Source: Anaerolineaceae bacterium | Lineage (GTDB): Bacteria > Chloroflexota > Anaerolineae > Anaerolineales > Anaerolineaceae | DNA length: 64,000 bases | Direction of reading: 5' to 3' | NCBI GenBank assembly: GCA_030653365.1 | Contig: JAURZL010000015.1 | Span: forward strand, 1-64,000 | In this document: piece after piece, positions 17,325-28,193 of the stretch | Numbering within the stretch: position 1 is the stretch's first letter | How the letters are laid out: each line of letters opens with the position of its first letter | Made by a program: the position numbers and the translations under genes | The notes under the pieces: generated by a model | Seen by the model: the letters and a program-made list of their open reading frames with translations, nothing else | What the model was told of the DNA's origin: nothing | Database searches by the model: none

Positions 17325-18236
17325 GTGAATGACATTTATGTAGTTGTTTTGAATTGGAATGGTAGAGATAACACGATTGATTGTTTATATTCTTTGAAAA
17401 AACAAAAAAATGTAAAAATAAATATTGTGATTGTTGATAACGGCTCTTCAGATAATTCAGTGGAAACAATTCTAAAAATATTTTCTGATATTATCATAAT
17501 TCAAAACAATGAAAATCTAGGGTATGCAGGGGGAATGAATAAAGGAATAAAATACGCTATTTCCAAAAATTCAAAATATGTACTAATTCTTAACAATGAC
17601 ATTATTGCCGATGAAAACTTAATTTGGCATTTACTATCAAATACCAAAAATAATGTTTATGTTACGAGTCCAGTAATCTATTATAGTAATAAACCTCACG
17701 AAATATGGTCTGTTGGAGGAAGAATCAATCCTTTGTTATTAGAAATGACTAAACCACATGGAGATGTTGTTAGACTACCTAATGAACCTGTTTTTAAAGA
17801 ATTTCTATCAGGTTGTGCATTATTTATTGATTGTTTTGTTTTTGAGAAAATCGGTTACTTTGATGAAAGATTTTTTCCTGGATATTATGAAGACCTTGAT
17901 TTTTGTCTACGAGCAAAAAAAAATAATTTAAAAATGCAAGTAATTCCTGAAGCTAGAATCTGGCATAAAGTATCACAATCGAGTGGAGGAAAAGAATCAC
18001 CTAATATTTATTTTCTTATGGCAAGAAACAGTGGTTATTATTTTAAGAAACATATGAAGCTATGGAATGCATTATTTATAATATTATTCAGACTTGGAAG
18101 TGCAATAAAAAAATCCACATTATTATTGACAAATAAAAAATTTAATTGTTTTATTGCATATTGGAGGGGATTAATAAACGGTTGGATAGGTCTTTTAAAA
18201 CAATATGAAGAAGTATATTTAAAGTTTTATAAGTAA
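17325..18236 (+). CDS. Family 2 glycosyltransferase (rhamnosyltransferase-like)
   Basis: A 303-residue GT-A enzyme. The N-terminal segment YVVVLNWNGRDNTIDCLYSL, VDNGSSDNS, ILNNDI (DxD equivalent) and GYYEDLDFCLRAKK are typical of WbbL/rhamnosyltransferase-like GT2 proteins. The GTG start at 17325 has CGGAG at 17311-17315. The C-terminal 60 residues are moderately hydrophobic and may touch the membrane. Part of the AT-rich glycan block. Confidence 0.88.
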   Translation: MNDIYVVVLNWNGRDNTIDCLYSLKKQKNVKINIVIVDNGSSDNSVETILKIFSDIIIIQNNENLGYAGGMNKGIKYAISKNSKYVLILNNDIIADENLIWHLLSNTKNNVYVTSPVIYYSNKPHEIWSVGGRINPLLLEMTKPHGDVVRLPNEPVFKEFLSGCALFIDCFVFEKIGYFDERFFPGYYEDLDFCLRAKKNNLKMQVIPEARIWHKVSQSSGGKESPNIYFLMARNSGYYFKKHMKLWNALFIILFRLGSAIKKSTLLLTNKKFNCFIAYWRGLINGWIGLLKQYEEVYLKFYK

Positions 18237-18243
18237 ATTTATT

Positions 18244-19422
18244 ATGCACATTTTATTTATTACTCTAAATCAAGTTGAAAAGGGAACATTCTTTCGCGTT
18301 CTTGGATTTGCAAAAGAATTATCCAGTAGAGGACATAAAGTAACCATAATTGCAACTTCAAGAAAAAGTAAAATAAAGGTAAAAGAAACAAGATTTGAAA
18401 ATAATATATTGTTAGTTGAGATGCCAGACCTTTTTAATGGACCACTTCGTTCAGGTTGGGATCTTTGGAATATAATTAATCGAATTATTTGGCTGAGGAA
18501 TAAAAAATTTGATTTAGTCCATTCTTTTGAATCGAGGCCAACGGTAATTTTTCCATCCCTTTATTTGAAAAAGAGAAAAATTCCAATAATTATGGATTGG
18601 GCTGATTGGTTTGGTAAGGGGGGTTCAGTAGAAGAACGTGAAAACCCGATTGTTAGATTTTTACTTCGTCCGATTGAAACATTTTTTGAAGAAAAATTCA
18701 GAACAAAAGCAGATTTCCATACTGTTATATGTACTGAATTAAGAGATAAATTAGTTTGTTTAGGAGTGTCAATCAATAATATTCTTTTAATCAGAAACGG
18801 GGTAGATTTACGCACCGAAATTCCAATAAATAAAATTCATGCCAGAGAAATATTAAATATTGACAAAGAAATGATAATAATTGGATGGCTTGGGTCAACA
18901 TTTAAAAAAGATGCTATATTAATGGCAACAGCATTTGAAATAATTTCTAAACAAAATAGCAATGTTTTTTTGTTAATTGCTGGATATTTTAATCATGATA
19001 TTAAGAAATTGTTCAATAATTCTAAGAAAATAATCGAGACAGGTTTTGTTGATCAGGAGGTATTGGATTATTATTTATCATCAGTTGATTTATTCTGGCT
19101 ACCATTAAGAAATACTAAGGCGAATCGAGGAAGATTTCCTTTTAAACTAACACAATACATGATGTTTGGAAAACCAATTGTTTCATCACCAGTTGGGGAT
19201 ATTACTGATATCTTTAAAAAAGATAAAATTGGTTGTCTAGTTCCTGATAATCCAGAAGATTATGCAATTAATACAATGATAATATTAGAACAAAAAGAGA
19301 CAATGGTTCTGATGGGACAAAACGCAAGAAGATTAGTTGAAAGGGATTTCACTTGGAAAGTAATTTCTAATGAACTGGAAGCGTTATATATAACGTTAGT
19401 TGAAAGAAATAATAAACTCTGA
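18244..19422 (+). CDS. Family 4 glycosyltransferase
   Basis: A 392-residue GT-B enzyme. N-terminal HILFITLNQVEKGTFFRVLG and the late segment PFKLTQYMMFGKPIVSSPVGD mark a GT4 protein; the Glu usual in the EALA-type motif is replaced by Gln/Tyr (LTQYMMFGKP), seen in some distant members. It starts 8 nt after the previous gene, so the two are co-transcribed. Donor and acceptor unknown. Confidence 0.85.
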   Translation: MHILFITLNQVEKGTFFRVLGFAKELSSRGHKVTIIATSRKSKIKVKETRFENNILLVEMPDLFNGPLRSGWDLWNIINRIIWLRNKKFDLVHSFESRPTVIFPSLYLKKRKIPIIMDWADWFGKGGSVEERENPIVRFLLRPIETFFEEKFRTKADFHTVICTELRDKLVCLGVSINNILLIRNGVDLRTEIPINKIHAREILNIDKEMIIIGWLGSTFKKDAILMATAFEIISKQNSNVFLLIAGYFNHDIKKLFNNSKKIIETGFVDQEVLDYYLSSVDLFWLPLRNTKANRGRFPFKLTQYMMFGKPIVSSPVGDITDIFKKDKIGCLVPDNPEDYAINTMIILEQKETMVLMGQNARRLVERDFTWKVISNELEALYITLVERNNKL

Positions 19423-19600
19423 TAAATAGATAATTTAAATTACAAAATCTTTATTTGAAATCATAATAGTATAAAGTGCTTTTATTATTAGAATTAGAAT
19501 GACTTAGATTAGGATGGATATGGAAATCCACGAAGAATAATAATTTTTCGCTAAATCATTTATTACTATATTTTATATATGTGGTTAATTTGGAGATTAA

Positions 19601-20527
19601 ATGAAATGTATTATTTGTGACGGAGAAGATTTTAAATTGAAATTTTCAGGTAGAGATTTACTTCATGACCTTGATGGAAATTTCCAATTGTTCGAATGTA
19701 AGAATTGTAAATTAGTGACTTTGGATCCAAAATTAACAGATGATGAATTTGAAAAATATTATCCTAATGATTATTTATCCTTTCCTTTGTCTATAGAAAC
19801 TGAAAAAAATTTATTTAAAAAGATTGATAGACAATTCGGAGTAAATAAAAGAGTAAATAGAATTTTGAAAAAAGAAAAAAAATCTGGAAAGATATTAGAT
19901 ATTGGGTGTGCAACAGGAATTTTTTTAAATGAAATGAAAAACAAAGGTTGGGATTGTTATGGGGTTGAACCGAATAACTTTGCCGCAAATTATGGAAAAG
20001 AGTACTTCGATCTAAATATCATTAATAAACCATTTGAACAAACGAATTTTTTGAATTCTTTTTTTGATGTAGTAACTATGTGGGATGTTCTTGAACACGT
20101 GGAAAATCCTGATTTGGTTGCTAAGGAGTTGTACCGTATTTTAAAACCAGATGGATTATTGGTTGTTAGTATGCCGAATTCAGACTCAATCGAATGTAAG
20201 ATTTTTGGTAAATATTGGGCTGGTTGGGATATTCCTAGGCATAACAACATTTTTGATTCGAAAAATATTAATAATTATTTTTCAAAATATAATCTTTATT
20301 CTGAAGGAATTTCAAGTTTTACAGGTAGACACGGAGTTATTGTCTTAAGCATAAATTTTTATCTAAATCAAAAAAAATATCCTAAGAAAATTAAAAAAAT
20401 TATAAATCTGGTTATTAAATCAACAATAGCGAGGGTGATTACCTATCCTTATTATATGATAATTGATCGCCTAAACAAAAGTTCAATAATGACTCTATTT
20501 ATTAGGAAAAGAAAATTTGACTTGTAA
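19601..20527 (+). CDS. SAM-dependent methyltransferase with N-terminal zinc-ribbon-like motif
   Basis: A 308-residue class I methyltransferase. Cys pairs at 3/6 and 33/36 suggest a small zinc ribbon at the N-terminus. Motif I is ILDIGCATGIFL and the post-motif segment is DVVTMWDVLEHVENP, typical of the Methyltransf_23-like group common in sugar and polyketide modification clusters. GGAG precedes the ATG. It may methylate a sugar in the glycan made by its neighbours, but the substrate is not evident. Confidence 0.85.
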   Translation: MKCIICDGEDFKLKFSGRDLLHDLDGNFQLFECKNCKLVTLDPKLTDDEFEKYYPNDYLSFPLSIETEKNLFKKIDRQFGVNKRVNRILKKEKKSGKILDIGCATGIFLNEMKNKGWDCYGVEPNNFAANYGKEYFDLNIINKPFEQTNFLNSFFDVVTMWDVLEHVENPDLVAKELYRILKPDGLLVVSMPNSDSIECKIFGKYWAGWDIPRHNNIFDSKNINNYFSKYNLYSEGISSFTGRHGVIVLSINFYLNQKKYPKKIKKIINLVIKSTIARVITYPYYMIIDRLNKSSIMTLFIRKRKFDL

Positions 20528-21473
20528 ATTTCAGGTAATATTCTCTCACTTAACGAAATTTCTTCGGAAAAAAACAGTACAAAATATTTTTGTAACTATA
20601 TTTTTATTTTTTCTTGTAATATATTTATATTTTTTCATTGAAGATAATTATGTGGATATAATAAAAATATTTGTGAACTTAAATGTTACGTATTTTATTT
20701 ATTCTTGCCTTTTATATATTCTATTATTATTTTTTGCATCATTTCTTTGGTCTTCAATTGTGAAAGAATTTGGAGTGGACTTAAATTGGAAGATCAATGT
20801 AAAAATTTATCTTTCAACCTTAGCGGCTAGAAGATTGCCTGGCTCAATAATTCATGTTTTAGGTAGAGTGAGTCTTTATAAATTACTTGGACAAAGTCTT
20901 AAACGAATTGCATTAGCAAGTGCATTAGAATACATTTTGATTGTTTGGTCAGGTGTTATTTTAACAATTCTTTTTACATTCATTAATTTTCACATTATTG
21001 ATAAATTTTGGATACTCATATTAATTGGATTGGTAATTTTTATGGTTACTATTAATCCAAAATTTATTAATTTTTTACTTAATAAATTGAACAGAGAAGA
21101 ATATAAAACCCAACTCAATTATTGGAAAATTCTTTATTGGTTAATTGGTTATTCAATAATTTGGCTTCTTGGTGGTTTCTTTTTAATTTTAATAATTTAT
21201 ACAATTAATTCAGATTTAAAATTTCTTTGGTATCAATCAGTACTTCCATGGATTTCATCAGGAATTATTGGCATGATTATCACTTTTTTACCATCTGGAT
21301 TAGGTGTTGTAGAAATAACTTTAAGTTCATACCTCTCAAAATTTGTGGGAATTTCCATCGCTTTATCTGCCGCGTTATTATCTCGAATTATTCAAACTTT
21401 TATTGATGTAATAATTTCCTTCCTTTTTTTATTATTAAACAAGCTATGTAATCCAAAAGAGTTATTGAAATAA
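20517..21473 (+). CDS. UPF0104-family integral membrane protein
   Basis: A 318-residue protein with about eight helices; its TTG start overlaps the previous gene by 11 nt, with AGGA about 10 nt before. Family marks are LAARRLPGSIIHVLGRVSLY and the late helix pair with GIIGMIITFLPSGLGVVEI, which parallels PGNVGPF in the gene at 1480. It is the second UPF0104 copy beside a glycan cluster in this window, which supports a role in moving or handling lipid-linked glycan. That role is inferred, not shown. Confidence 0.75.
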   Translation: MTCKFQVIFSHLTKFLRKKTVQNIFVTIFLFFLVIYLYFFIEDNYVDIIKIFVNLNVTYFIYSCLLYILLLFFASFLWSSIVKEFGVDLNWKINVKIYLSTLAARRLPGSIIHVLGRVSLYKLLGQSLKRIALASALEYILIVWSGVILTILFTFINFHIIDKFWILILIGLVIFMVTINPKFINFLLNKLNREEYKTQLNYWKILYWLIGYSIIWLLGGFFLILIIYTINSDLKFLWYQSVLPWISSGIIGMIITFLPSGLGVVEITLSSYLSKFVGISIALSAALLSRIIQTFIDVIISFLFLLLNKLCNPKELLK

Positions 21474-21536
21474 TTACCAATATAGTAAATACTAAAACCA
21501 GATTATTAATTATGAACATTGAAAGGTAGGATTTAA

Positions 21537-22940
21537 ATGCTAAAAAAGATATTAATTGCATTGTTAGTTGTTTGTTTTATCTCTGGGTCAAATTTCATGA
21601 CTGTGAGTGCCGTTACCCCATCTTCATATGAATCTGGTTTTCAAATTAGGAACCTGAGCTCAACAACTTCAGCCACGATAAATATTGATTTCTACAATTT
21701 GGATGGAGTCAAAGTATTGAGCTTGGCGGACTCAGTGGCAGCAAACTCTACAAATACTTATTTTCCATTGAGTGATCAACTCGCGACTGGGTTTAAAGGC
21801 TCGATAATAATTTCATCGAATCAGCCTGTAGTTTCGATGTCAAATTTAGTTGGAAAAAATTCATCCAATTCTCCTATTTCATATGCCAGTTACAGTGCTT
21901 TTCTTTCAGGAAGTGCGACGGTTTCTGTACCTCTTCTAATGAAAAATAACTACGGCTATAACACGAATTTAACGGTTCAAAATACAGGCTCAATCTCTAC
22001 TGACGTTAATGTTAATTACTCAGATGGCACATCAAAATCGAAGATTGGATTACAACCAGGAGCATCCGTTACATTTGATCAAGCTACAGAAACACATTCA
22101 CAAGCAGTATTTTCAGCAACGATTTCCTCAACAGGGAGTGTTCCTTTAGCGGCAGTTGTAATTGAGGTCGGACCAGATACATTATTTGCGTATGGAGGTT
22201 TTGGTGCAGGCTCAACTAATCCAGTGATGCCATTAATTAATGAAAATAATTACGGTTATTTCACTGGTGTACAAATTCAGAATCAGGGAAGTCAAAGCAC
22301 GCAAGTCACTGTTGCATTCACACCAGCACCAGGAATGCCTGGAACAGCATGTACTGAAGTTCGAACAATTGCTGCTAATTCTAGCACTATTTTTGCTCAA
22401 AATGTATTCACGAGTTCAACAGATCCTGCAACTTTAATTTCGACGACATGTATACGTGGAGCAACATTTGTTGGATCTGGAAAAGTGACAACAAATTCTA
22501 CATCTCAGCCGTTAGTCGCCGTAGTAAATCAATTAAATATTGGAGCTAAAAAAGGTGCAGCATATATGGGATTTAATCCCGATGCAGGAAAATCCAAAGT
22601 TGTTATGCCATTAATTATGGATCGAAATTATGGCTATTTTACAAGTTGGAGCATCGTAAATGTAGGTGGTACCACTATTAATTCTGGAGACATCTCTTGT
22701 TTGGTAACTGGAACTGATAAAAGTGGTGCTTCAGTATCGAAAACTATTCTATCGTCTACTAGTCTATTATCTGGAGGTAGCTGGACTTTAAACCATCAAA
22801 ATATCATATCTGATGGTTTTGTTGGTGGGGCTACATGTAGTGGTCCAGTTGGGTCAAAATTAGTTGGGTCGGTAAACCAATTAGCAAATAGCACTATTGA
22901 CTCATTTCTTGTGTATGAAGGATTTTCTGTTGACCCGTAA
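21537..22940 (+). CDS. Secreted protein made of four beta-rich repeats
   Basis: A 467-residue exported protein with a signal peptide (MLKKILIALLVVCFISG... ending VSA near residue 25). Three later repeats begin with the same signature: PLLMKNNYGYNTNLTVQNTG (about 137), PLINENNYGYFTGVQIQNQG (about 231) and PLIMDRNYGYFTSWSIVNVG (about 357); a first degenerate copy starts near residue 30 (YESGFQIRNLSS). Each repeat is about 95-125 residues and reads as beta-strands with a closing Y.GF motif. The family is not one I recognise. It lacks an anchor, so it is either released or held by other surface parts. AGGTAGGA precedes the ATG. Confidence 0.7.
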   Translation: MLKKILIALLVVCFISGSNFMTVSAVTPSSYESGFQIRNLSSTTSATINIDFYNLDGVKVLSLADSVAANSTNTYFPLSDQLATGFKGSIIISSNQPVVSMSNLVGKNSSNSPISYASYSAFLSGSATVSVPLLMKNNYGYNTNLTVQNTGSISTDVNVNYSDGTSKSKIGLQPGASVTFDQATETHSQAVFSATISSTGSVPLAAVVIEVGPDTLFAYGGFGAGSTNPVMPLINENNYGYFTGVQIQNQGSQSTQVTVAFTPAPGMPGTACTEVRTIAANSSTIFAQNVFTSSTDPATLISTTCIRGATFVGSGKVTTNSTSQPLVAVVNQLNIGAKKGAAYMGFNPDAGKSKVVMPLIMDRNYGYFTSWSIVNVGGTTINSGDISCLVTGTDKSGASVSKTILSSTSLLSGGSWTLNHQNIISDGFVGGATCSGPVGSKLVGSVNQLANSTIDSFLVYEGFSVDP

Positions 22941-22963
22941 AATTAAATAAAATATGGCCCTAC

Positions 22964-23002
22964 AACAACACTCCATGAATTATAATTTCATGGAGTGTTG
23001 TT
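22964..23002. terminator. Perfect 16-bp hairpin after the four-repeat protein
   Basis: AACAACACTCCATGAA (22964-22979) pairs with TTCATGGAGTGTTGTT (22987-23002) around a 7-nt AT loop. A-tract rather than T-tract follows, so it is either a weak terminator or an RNA-stability hairpin. Confidence 0.45.
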
Positions 23003-23053
23003 AAAAAAATCATTTAGAATATTTATAAGGATAATAATCGGAGATATATAATT

Positions 23054-23500
23054 GTGATAAAAAAAATAACGATCTTGATTTTGGTATTATTCTTTCTATC
23101 AGGTTGTCAAAGTGAAGAAACAAATTCAAATATTACGATTACAAATTCAGATTTTGCGATCCAAACTCCTGAACCTGGTAAAGGAAATGTTGGGGGTAAA
23201 TTATTAGAGTCTACGACAAAAGATCCTTATGAAGCGAGTTTGTTTTTATCAAAAAATTTAACAGCTGATTATCCTGGATATCCACCAGTAATTTCTTTTT
23301 CTTATCAATCAAATCCTAGAGCTGCACAGGACGATGAAGGTAATTTTCTTTTCAAAAATATTGAACCGGATAAATACGTAATAGTTTTATATAGACCAAC
23401 TGGTCAGGAATTCATAAAAGATCAAGAAACTGGGTTGCCAATAATGTATGAAGTGATTGAAAATCAGATATTGAATTTGGGTATAATCGAATACCCATAA
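23054..23500 (+). CDS. Small lipoprotein with carboxypeptidase-regulatory-like beta domain
   Basis: A 148-residue protein with GTG start and lipobox FLSGC at about residue 20. The mature part has a short Thr/Pro linker, then GNVGGKLLES, EGNFLFKNIEPDKYVIVLY and a closing strand ILNLGIIEYP, the layout of a prealbumin-like (CarboxypepD_reg/SpaA-like) beta-sandwich. It sits at the end of the AT-rich block. It probably has a structural or binding role on the cell surface. Confidence 0.65.
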   Translation: MIKKITILILVLFFLSGCQSEETNSNITITNSDFAIQTPEPGKGNVGGKLLESTTKDPYEASLFLSKNLTADYPGYPPVISFSYQSNPRAAQDDEGNFLFKNIEPDKYVIVLYRPTGQEFIKDQETGLPIMYEVIENQILNLGIIEYP

Positions 23501-23523
23501 TTAAATTCAATGGTTAATAATTT

Positions 23524-24456
23524 CTATGGATGATCACGATTATTAATCATTATCTCTTCCAGCATCTTCCGATTGCTCGCAATCAAATCAGCCAGCAGAC
23601 CATTCAACATTGTCTGAAAGCCGACGATCAGTAAAATCGCTGCCAGGATTACCGACTGCACATGGCCGGCACCCTGACCTTGAAGGAAGAAGACGAAATA
23701 CCGAACGGCCAAAGCTCCACCCGCAAGGATGAGAATCAGCCCAATACTAAAAAATACACGAATGGCTCTGTACATGGCATATGCTCTAATAATCGTGATA
23801 GTGGAGTGAATCAGGTAATCATAGATCCCATGCATTAAACGAGATGGACGGCGTGGGGGGTTGGTGCGCACAGGAACTGAGGTCACGCTGATATTGCGAT
23901 TACCTGCCTGGATCAGAGTCTCCAGCGTGTAGGAGTAATTAGAAAGCACGTTGGTTTTTAGCGCAGTCTCGCGAGTCATTGCCCGAAAACCGCTGGTAGC
24001 GTCGGGAATATCCAGACCAGAGGCTTTGGAGACTACATAACTGCCAAATGTCTGCAGTTTTCGTTTTAAGGGGGTAAAAGCTTCTTCTGTTGCTACCCCT
24101 CTGTCCCCAATCACAAGTTCAGCCTTTTCATTTAATATTGGTTGAATTAATTTTGGAATATCAGCGGAAACATACTGATTATCCGCATCGGTGTTGACAA
24201 TAATATCAGCACCCAGGCGTATGCAGGCATCCAGACCTGCTTTGAAAGCCCCAGCCAACCCATGGTTTTTCTTGAGACGAATAACATGATCAGCACCGTG
24301 TTCTTTTGCCACCTCAGCGGTATTATCGTCACTGCCATCATCGATGATTAAATACTCGATTTGATCAATCCCCTCAATCTTTCGAGGTAAAGTCTTCAGC
24401 GTTTCAGGCAGTGTCAAGGCTTCGTTAAAACAGGGAATCTGAATGATTAGTTTCAT
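23524..24456 (-). CDS. DPM1-like family 2 glycosyltransferase with C-terminal membrane helices
   Basis: A 310-residue protein. The GT2 domain has [31 protein letters not shown] and NTDADNQY (DxD). This subgroup usually loads a sugar onto polyprenyl phosphate. Two membrane helices follow near 230-285 ([39 protein letters not shown]), as in bacterial DPM1/ArnC relatives. Its product would suit the GT39-like enzymes in this window (14375 and 51122), which use lipid-linked donors; that link is inferred. It stands alone on the minus strand. Confidence 0.88.
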   Translation of the reverse strand: MKLIIQIPCFNEALTLPETLKTLPRKIEGIDQIEYLIIDDGSDDNTAEVAKEHGADHVIRLKKNHGLAGAFKAGLDACIRLGADIIVNTDADNQYVSADIPKLIQPILNEKAELVIGDRGVATEEAFTPLKRKLQTFGSYVVSKASGLDIPDATSGFRAMTRETALKTNVLSNYSYTLETLIQAGNRNISVTSVPVRTNPPRRPSRLMHGIYDYLIHSTITIIRAYAMYRAIRVFFSIGLILILAGGALAVRYFVFFLQGQGAGHVQSVILAAILLIVGFQTMLNGLLADLIASNRKMLEEIMINNRDHP

Positions 24457-24635
24457 TTATTTCTGAGCGATTTGATAGATTATTTCTGCTAAGTATATCA
24501 TAAGCACAATTTTTGAAATCCAAATTTTGGCTCTCCATAATTCCATAAACGCGATTTTTAGTTAGTAGAAACGTTGCTTAAGGCACAAGACTTGCATCTT
24601 AATCCACCATAAAGCTAGTTATATCGGAGGTTCAA

Positions 24636-25595
24636 ATGAAACGTGGTTTATTAATTGTAATGTTTGGTCTGATTTTGGTAGCGGCATGGTTTCGTTGGTT
24701 CGATGAGATCGAGCCGGAGATGGTGAAGGAAGAAGCTCAAATTCAGCTTGCGTTCCTTAAGGAAAGGTTCCAGGATTTTTCCCTGAAAGCAGAGCTCGCA
24801 CAAATTAACTCTGCACTGGATAGTTTCTTTTCCCCTAAGGAAGAATTGGTAGAAGATGAAATGGTTCTGGTTGTAGAGACGGAAATGCCAGAAAAAGAAC
24901 CGGTGTGGGAGCTGACAATCACTGATGAAAACCTGGTTCCGGAGGAGGAGTTGTCAGTGAGTCCAACCGAAGAACACACTACTGAACCTGCAGAATTGCC
25001 AGTAGAAGTGCAACCGACAATGGAATCCGCAATTACTGTAACTGAAGGATATCCTGCACCTGGGATGGCACCAGCATTGGATTATGCAGCTGTAGCTGAA
25101 CCTTCTGAAGCGCCTCAGGAAGCAACTGAAACAGAGTCATCTTTGATGGAATTTAATCAGCTACAAGAAACTGTGCCTGGTTCTTTCTTGCCTTATGATC
25201 TTCAATCAGTCGAACCACTCTATATGGCTAATTTTGTTCATCCAGAAGAAGGTTGTAATTGGATGGGAGTGGCAGGGCAGATATTCGATGAGAATCTTCA
25301 ACCGAAAGATGGTATGGTAGTCGTCGTAGAAGGTGTTGTAAATAACACCATGGTGGAGTTTTTAGGTTTTAGTGGATTGGCGCAAACCTATGGTCCCGGT
25401 GGATACGAATTAGTTCTTAGCCAGGGTAATAGTCCTGGAATTTTCTGGATCCAATTATTTGATGTTGCTGGAAATCCTCTCAGTGGAATCTATTCTTTCC
25501 AAATGGATGGAACCTGTGAAAAGAATCTGGCAGTCATTAATTTCTCAATAAAAAGCGATGCTGAAAGTAAATATGTTCCTACAGTAACCCCATAA
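24636..25595 (+). CDS. Membrane-anchored acidic protein with C-terminal beta domain
   Basis: A 319-residue protein. Residues 4-19 form a hydrophobic anchor or signal (GLLIVMFGLILVAAWF). Residues about 65-180 are rich in Glu, Pro, Thr and Val, a flexible linker. Residues about 200-310 form a compact domain (EEGCNWMGVAGQIFDENLQP; GPGGYELVLS; GIFWIQLFDVAGNPLSG) with two Cys that may bond; it reads like a prealbumin-like beta-sandwich. CGGAGG lies just before the ATG and a terminator follows. The family is not recognised. Confidence 0.6.
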   Translation: MKRGLLIVMFGLILVAAWFRWFDEIEPEMVKEEAQIQLAFLKERFQDFSLKAELAQINSALDSFFSPKEELVEDEMVLVVETEMPEKEPVWELTITDENLVPEEELSVSPTEEHTTEPAELPVEVQPTMESAITVTEGYPAPGMAPALDYAAVAEPSEAPQEATETESSLMEFNQLQETVPGSFLPYDLQSVEPLYMANFVHPEEGCNWMGVAGQIFDENLQPKDGMVVVVEGVVNNTMVEFLGFSGLAQTYGPGGYELVLSQGNSPGIFWIQLFDVAGNPLSGIYSFQMDGTCEKNLAVINFSIKSDAESKYVPTVTP

Positions 25596-25651
25596 TTGTC
25601 CACTACCAATTTAATTCTGAAATAAATAACCGGTTTCAATTTATAACAACC

Positions 25652-25692
25652 AGGCACATCCTCAGTCAAATTGAGGGTGTGCTTCTTATTTT
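25652..25692 (+). terminator. Rho-independent terminator after the acidic anchored protein
   Basis: GCACATCCTCA (25654-25664) pairs with TGAGGGTGTGC (25672-25682) with one G-T pair, followed by TTCTTATTTT. It insulates the polysaccharide operon that starts downstream. Confidence 0.75.
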
Positions 25693-25809
25693 GTGACACA
25701 ACGATGTGGTGACAATCGAAATACCTTTTTCTAATCCACCAAATTATTCAATCCAATCGATCAGTTGATTTATTATCGTCATTCTCCATAACCATTGGGA
25801 ATTTTTCGC

Positions 25810-25838
25810 TTGACCGTTATGCCTACAGGGTTTATAAT
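25810..25838 (+). promoter_or_regulatory. Consensus promoter of the polysaccharide operon
   Basis: TTGACC (25810-25815), a 17-nt spacer and TATAAT (25833-25838). Transcription would start near 25845, only about 15 nt before the ATG of the regulator, which has no Shine-Dalgarno site. No other strong promoter was noticed up to 53.4 kb. Confidence 0.8.
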
Positions 25839-25859
25839 TCAGCGACTGAATATTGAATT

Positions 25860-27295
<1,436 letters not shown>

Positions 27296-27311
27296 TAGTA
27301 GGAAACCCTTT

Positions 27312-28193
27312 TTGAAACAGAATATGGTAAAAAATAAAAATCAAATTCCAATCGAAGATCGATCACTGATCACGTACCTTAAACCTGCCAAAGGATTGGC
27401 TGCTTTAAATTTAAAGGATCTGTGGGATTACAGGGAATTAATTTATTTCCTTACCTGGCGTGATCTAAAAGTGCGATATAAACAAACTCTACTGGGATTT
27501 ACCTGGGTAATTTTGCAGCCAGTGATCAATATGGTTGTTTTTACTATTTTATTTGGCCAATTACTTAAAGTGCCAACGGACGGGATTCCATATCCAATTT
27601 TCTCTTTCGCAGCGCTGCTACCCTGGTTGTATTTTGCTGGTTCCTTGTCCAGATCCTCGACGACTTTGGTGGGAAGTGCGAATTTGATTAGTAAGGTGTA
27701 TTTCCCAAGAATGGTCATTCCAATTGCTGGAGTTTTGTCAGGGATTGTGGACTTTCTGGTTTCATTGATCGTGTTAATTGGCATGATGTTGTTTTACAAG
27801 ATTATACCAACCTGGAATTTACTTCTGTTACCAGTATTTTTATTCCTGGCAATGTTAACAGCTTTGGGATTTGGATTTTGGTTCTCAGCCTTGAATGTTC
27901 GTTTTCGTGATGTAAATCATCTCGTACCATTCATTATAGAAATCTGGAAATATGCAACCCCGGTTATTTATGGTGCCACATTAATTCCTGAACGATTTCG
28001 ATTTTTATTGGGATTAAATCCAATGACAGGAGTTGTTGAAGGATTTCGATGGGCTATTCTGGGCAGTAAGTATGTGGAAAGTTTCAATCCTGGCCCATTA
28101 TTTATCATTTCAATCTCGATAACTTTGGTTGTTCTGATTTCAGGGGTGATTTTCTTCCGAAATACGGAAAGAACTTTTGCGGATATTATATAA
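27312..28193 (+). CDS. wzm: ABC-2 polysaccharide export permease (Wzm-like)
   Basis: A 293-residue inner-membrane permease with six helices. The TTG at 27312 is chosen because AGTAGGAAA (27297-27305) lies 8 nt before it; ATG at 27324 is the alternative. Family marks are YRELIYFLTWRDLKVRYKQT, GFTWVILQPVINMVVF and the final helices with FRDVNHLVPFIIEIWKYATP. With the next gene it forms the exporter that moves a finished, lipid-linked polysaccharide across the membrane. It starts 16 nt after the previous gene. Confidence 0.93.
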   Translation: MKQNMVKNKNQIPIEDRSLITYLKPAKGLAALNLKDLWDYRELIYFLTWRDLKVRYKQTLLGFTWVILQPVINMVVFTILFGQLLKVPTDGIPYPIFSFAALLPWLYFAGSLSRSSTTLVGSANLISKVYFPRMVIPIAGVLSGIVDFLVSLIVLIGMMLFYKIIPTWNLLLLPVFLFLAMLTALGFGFWFSALNVRFRDVNHLVPFIIEIWKYATPVIYGATLIPERFRFLLGLNPMTGVVEGFRWAILGSKYVESFNPGPLFIISISITLVVLISGVIFFRNTERTFADII

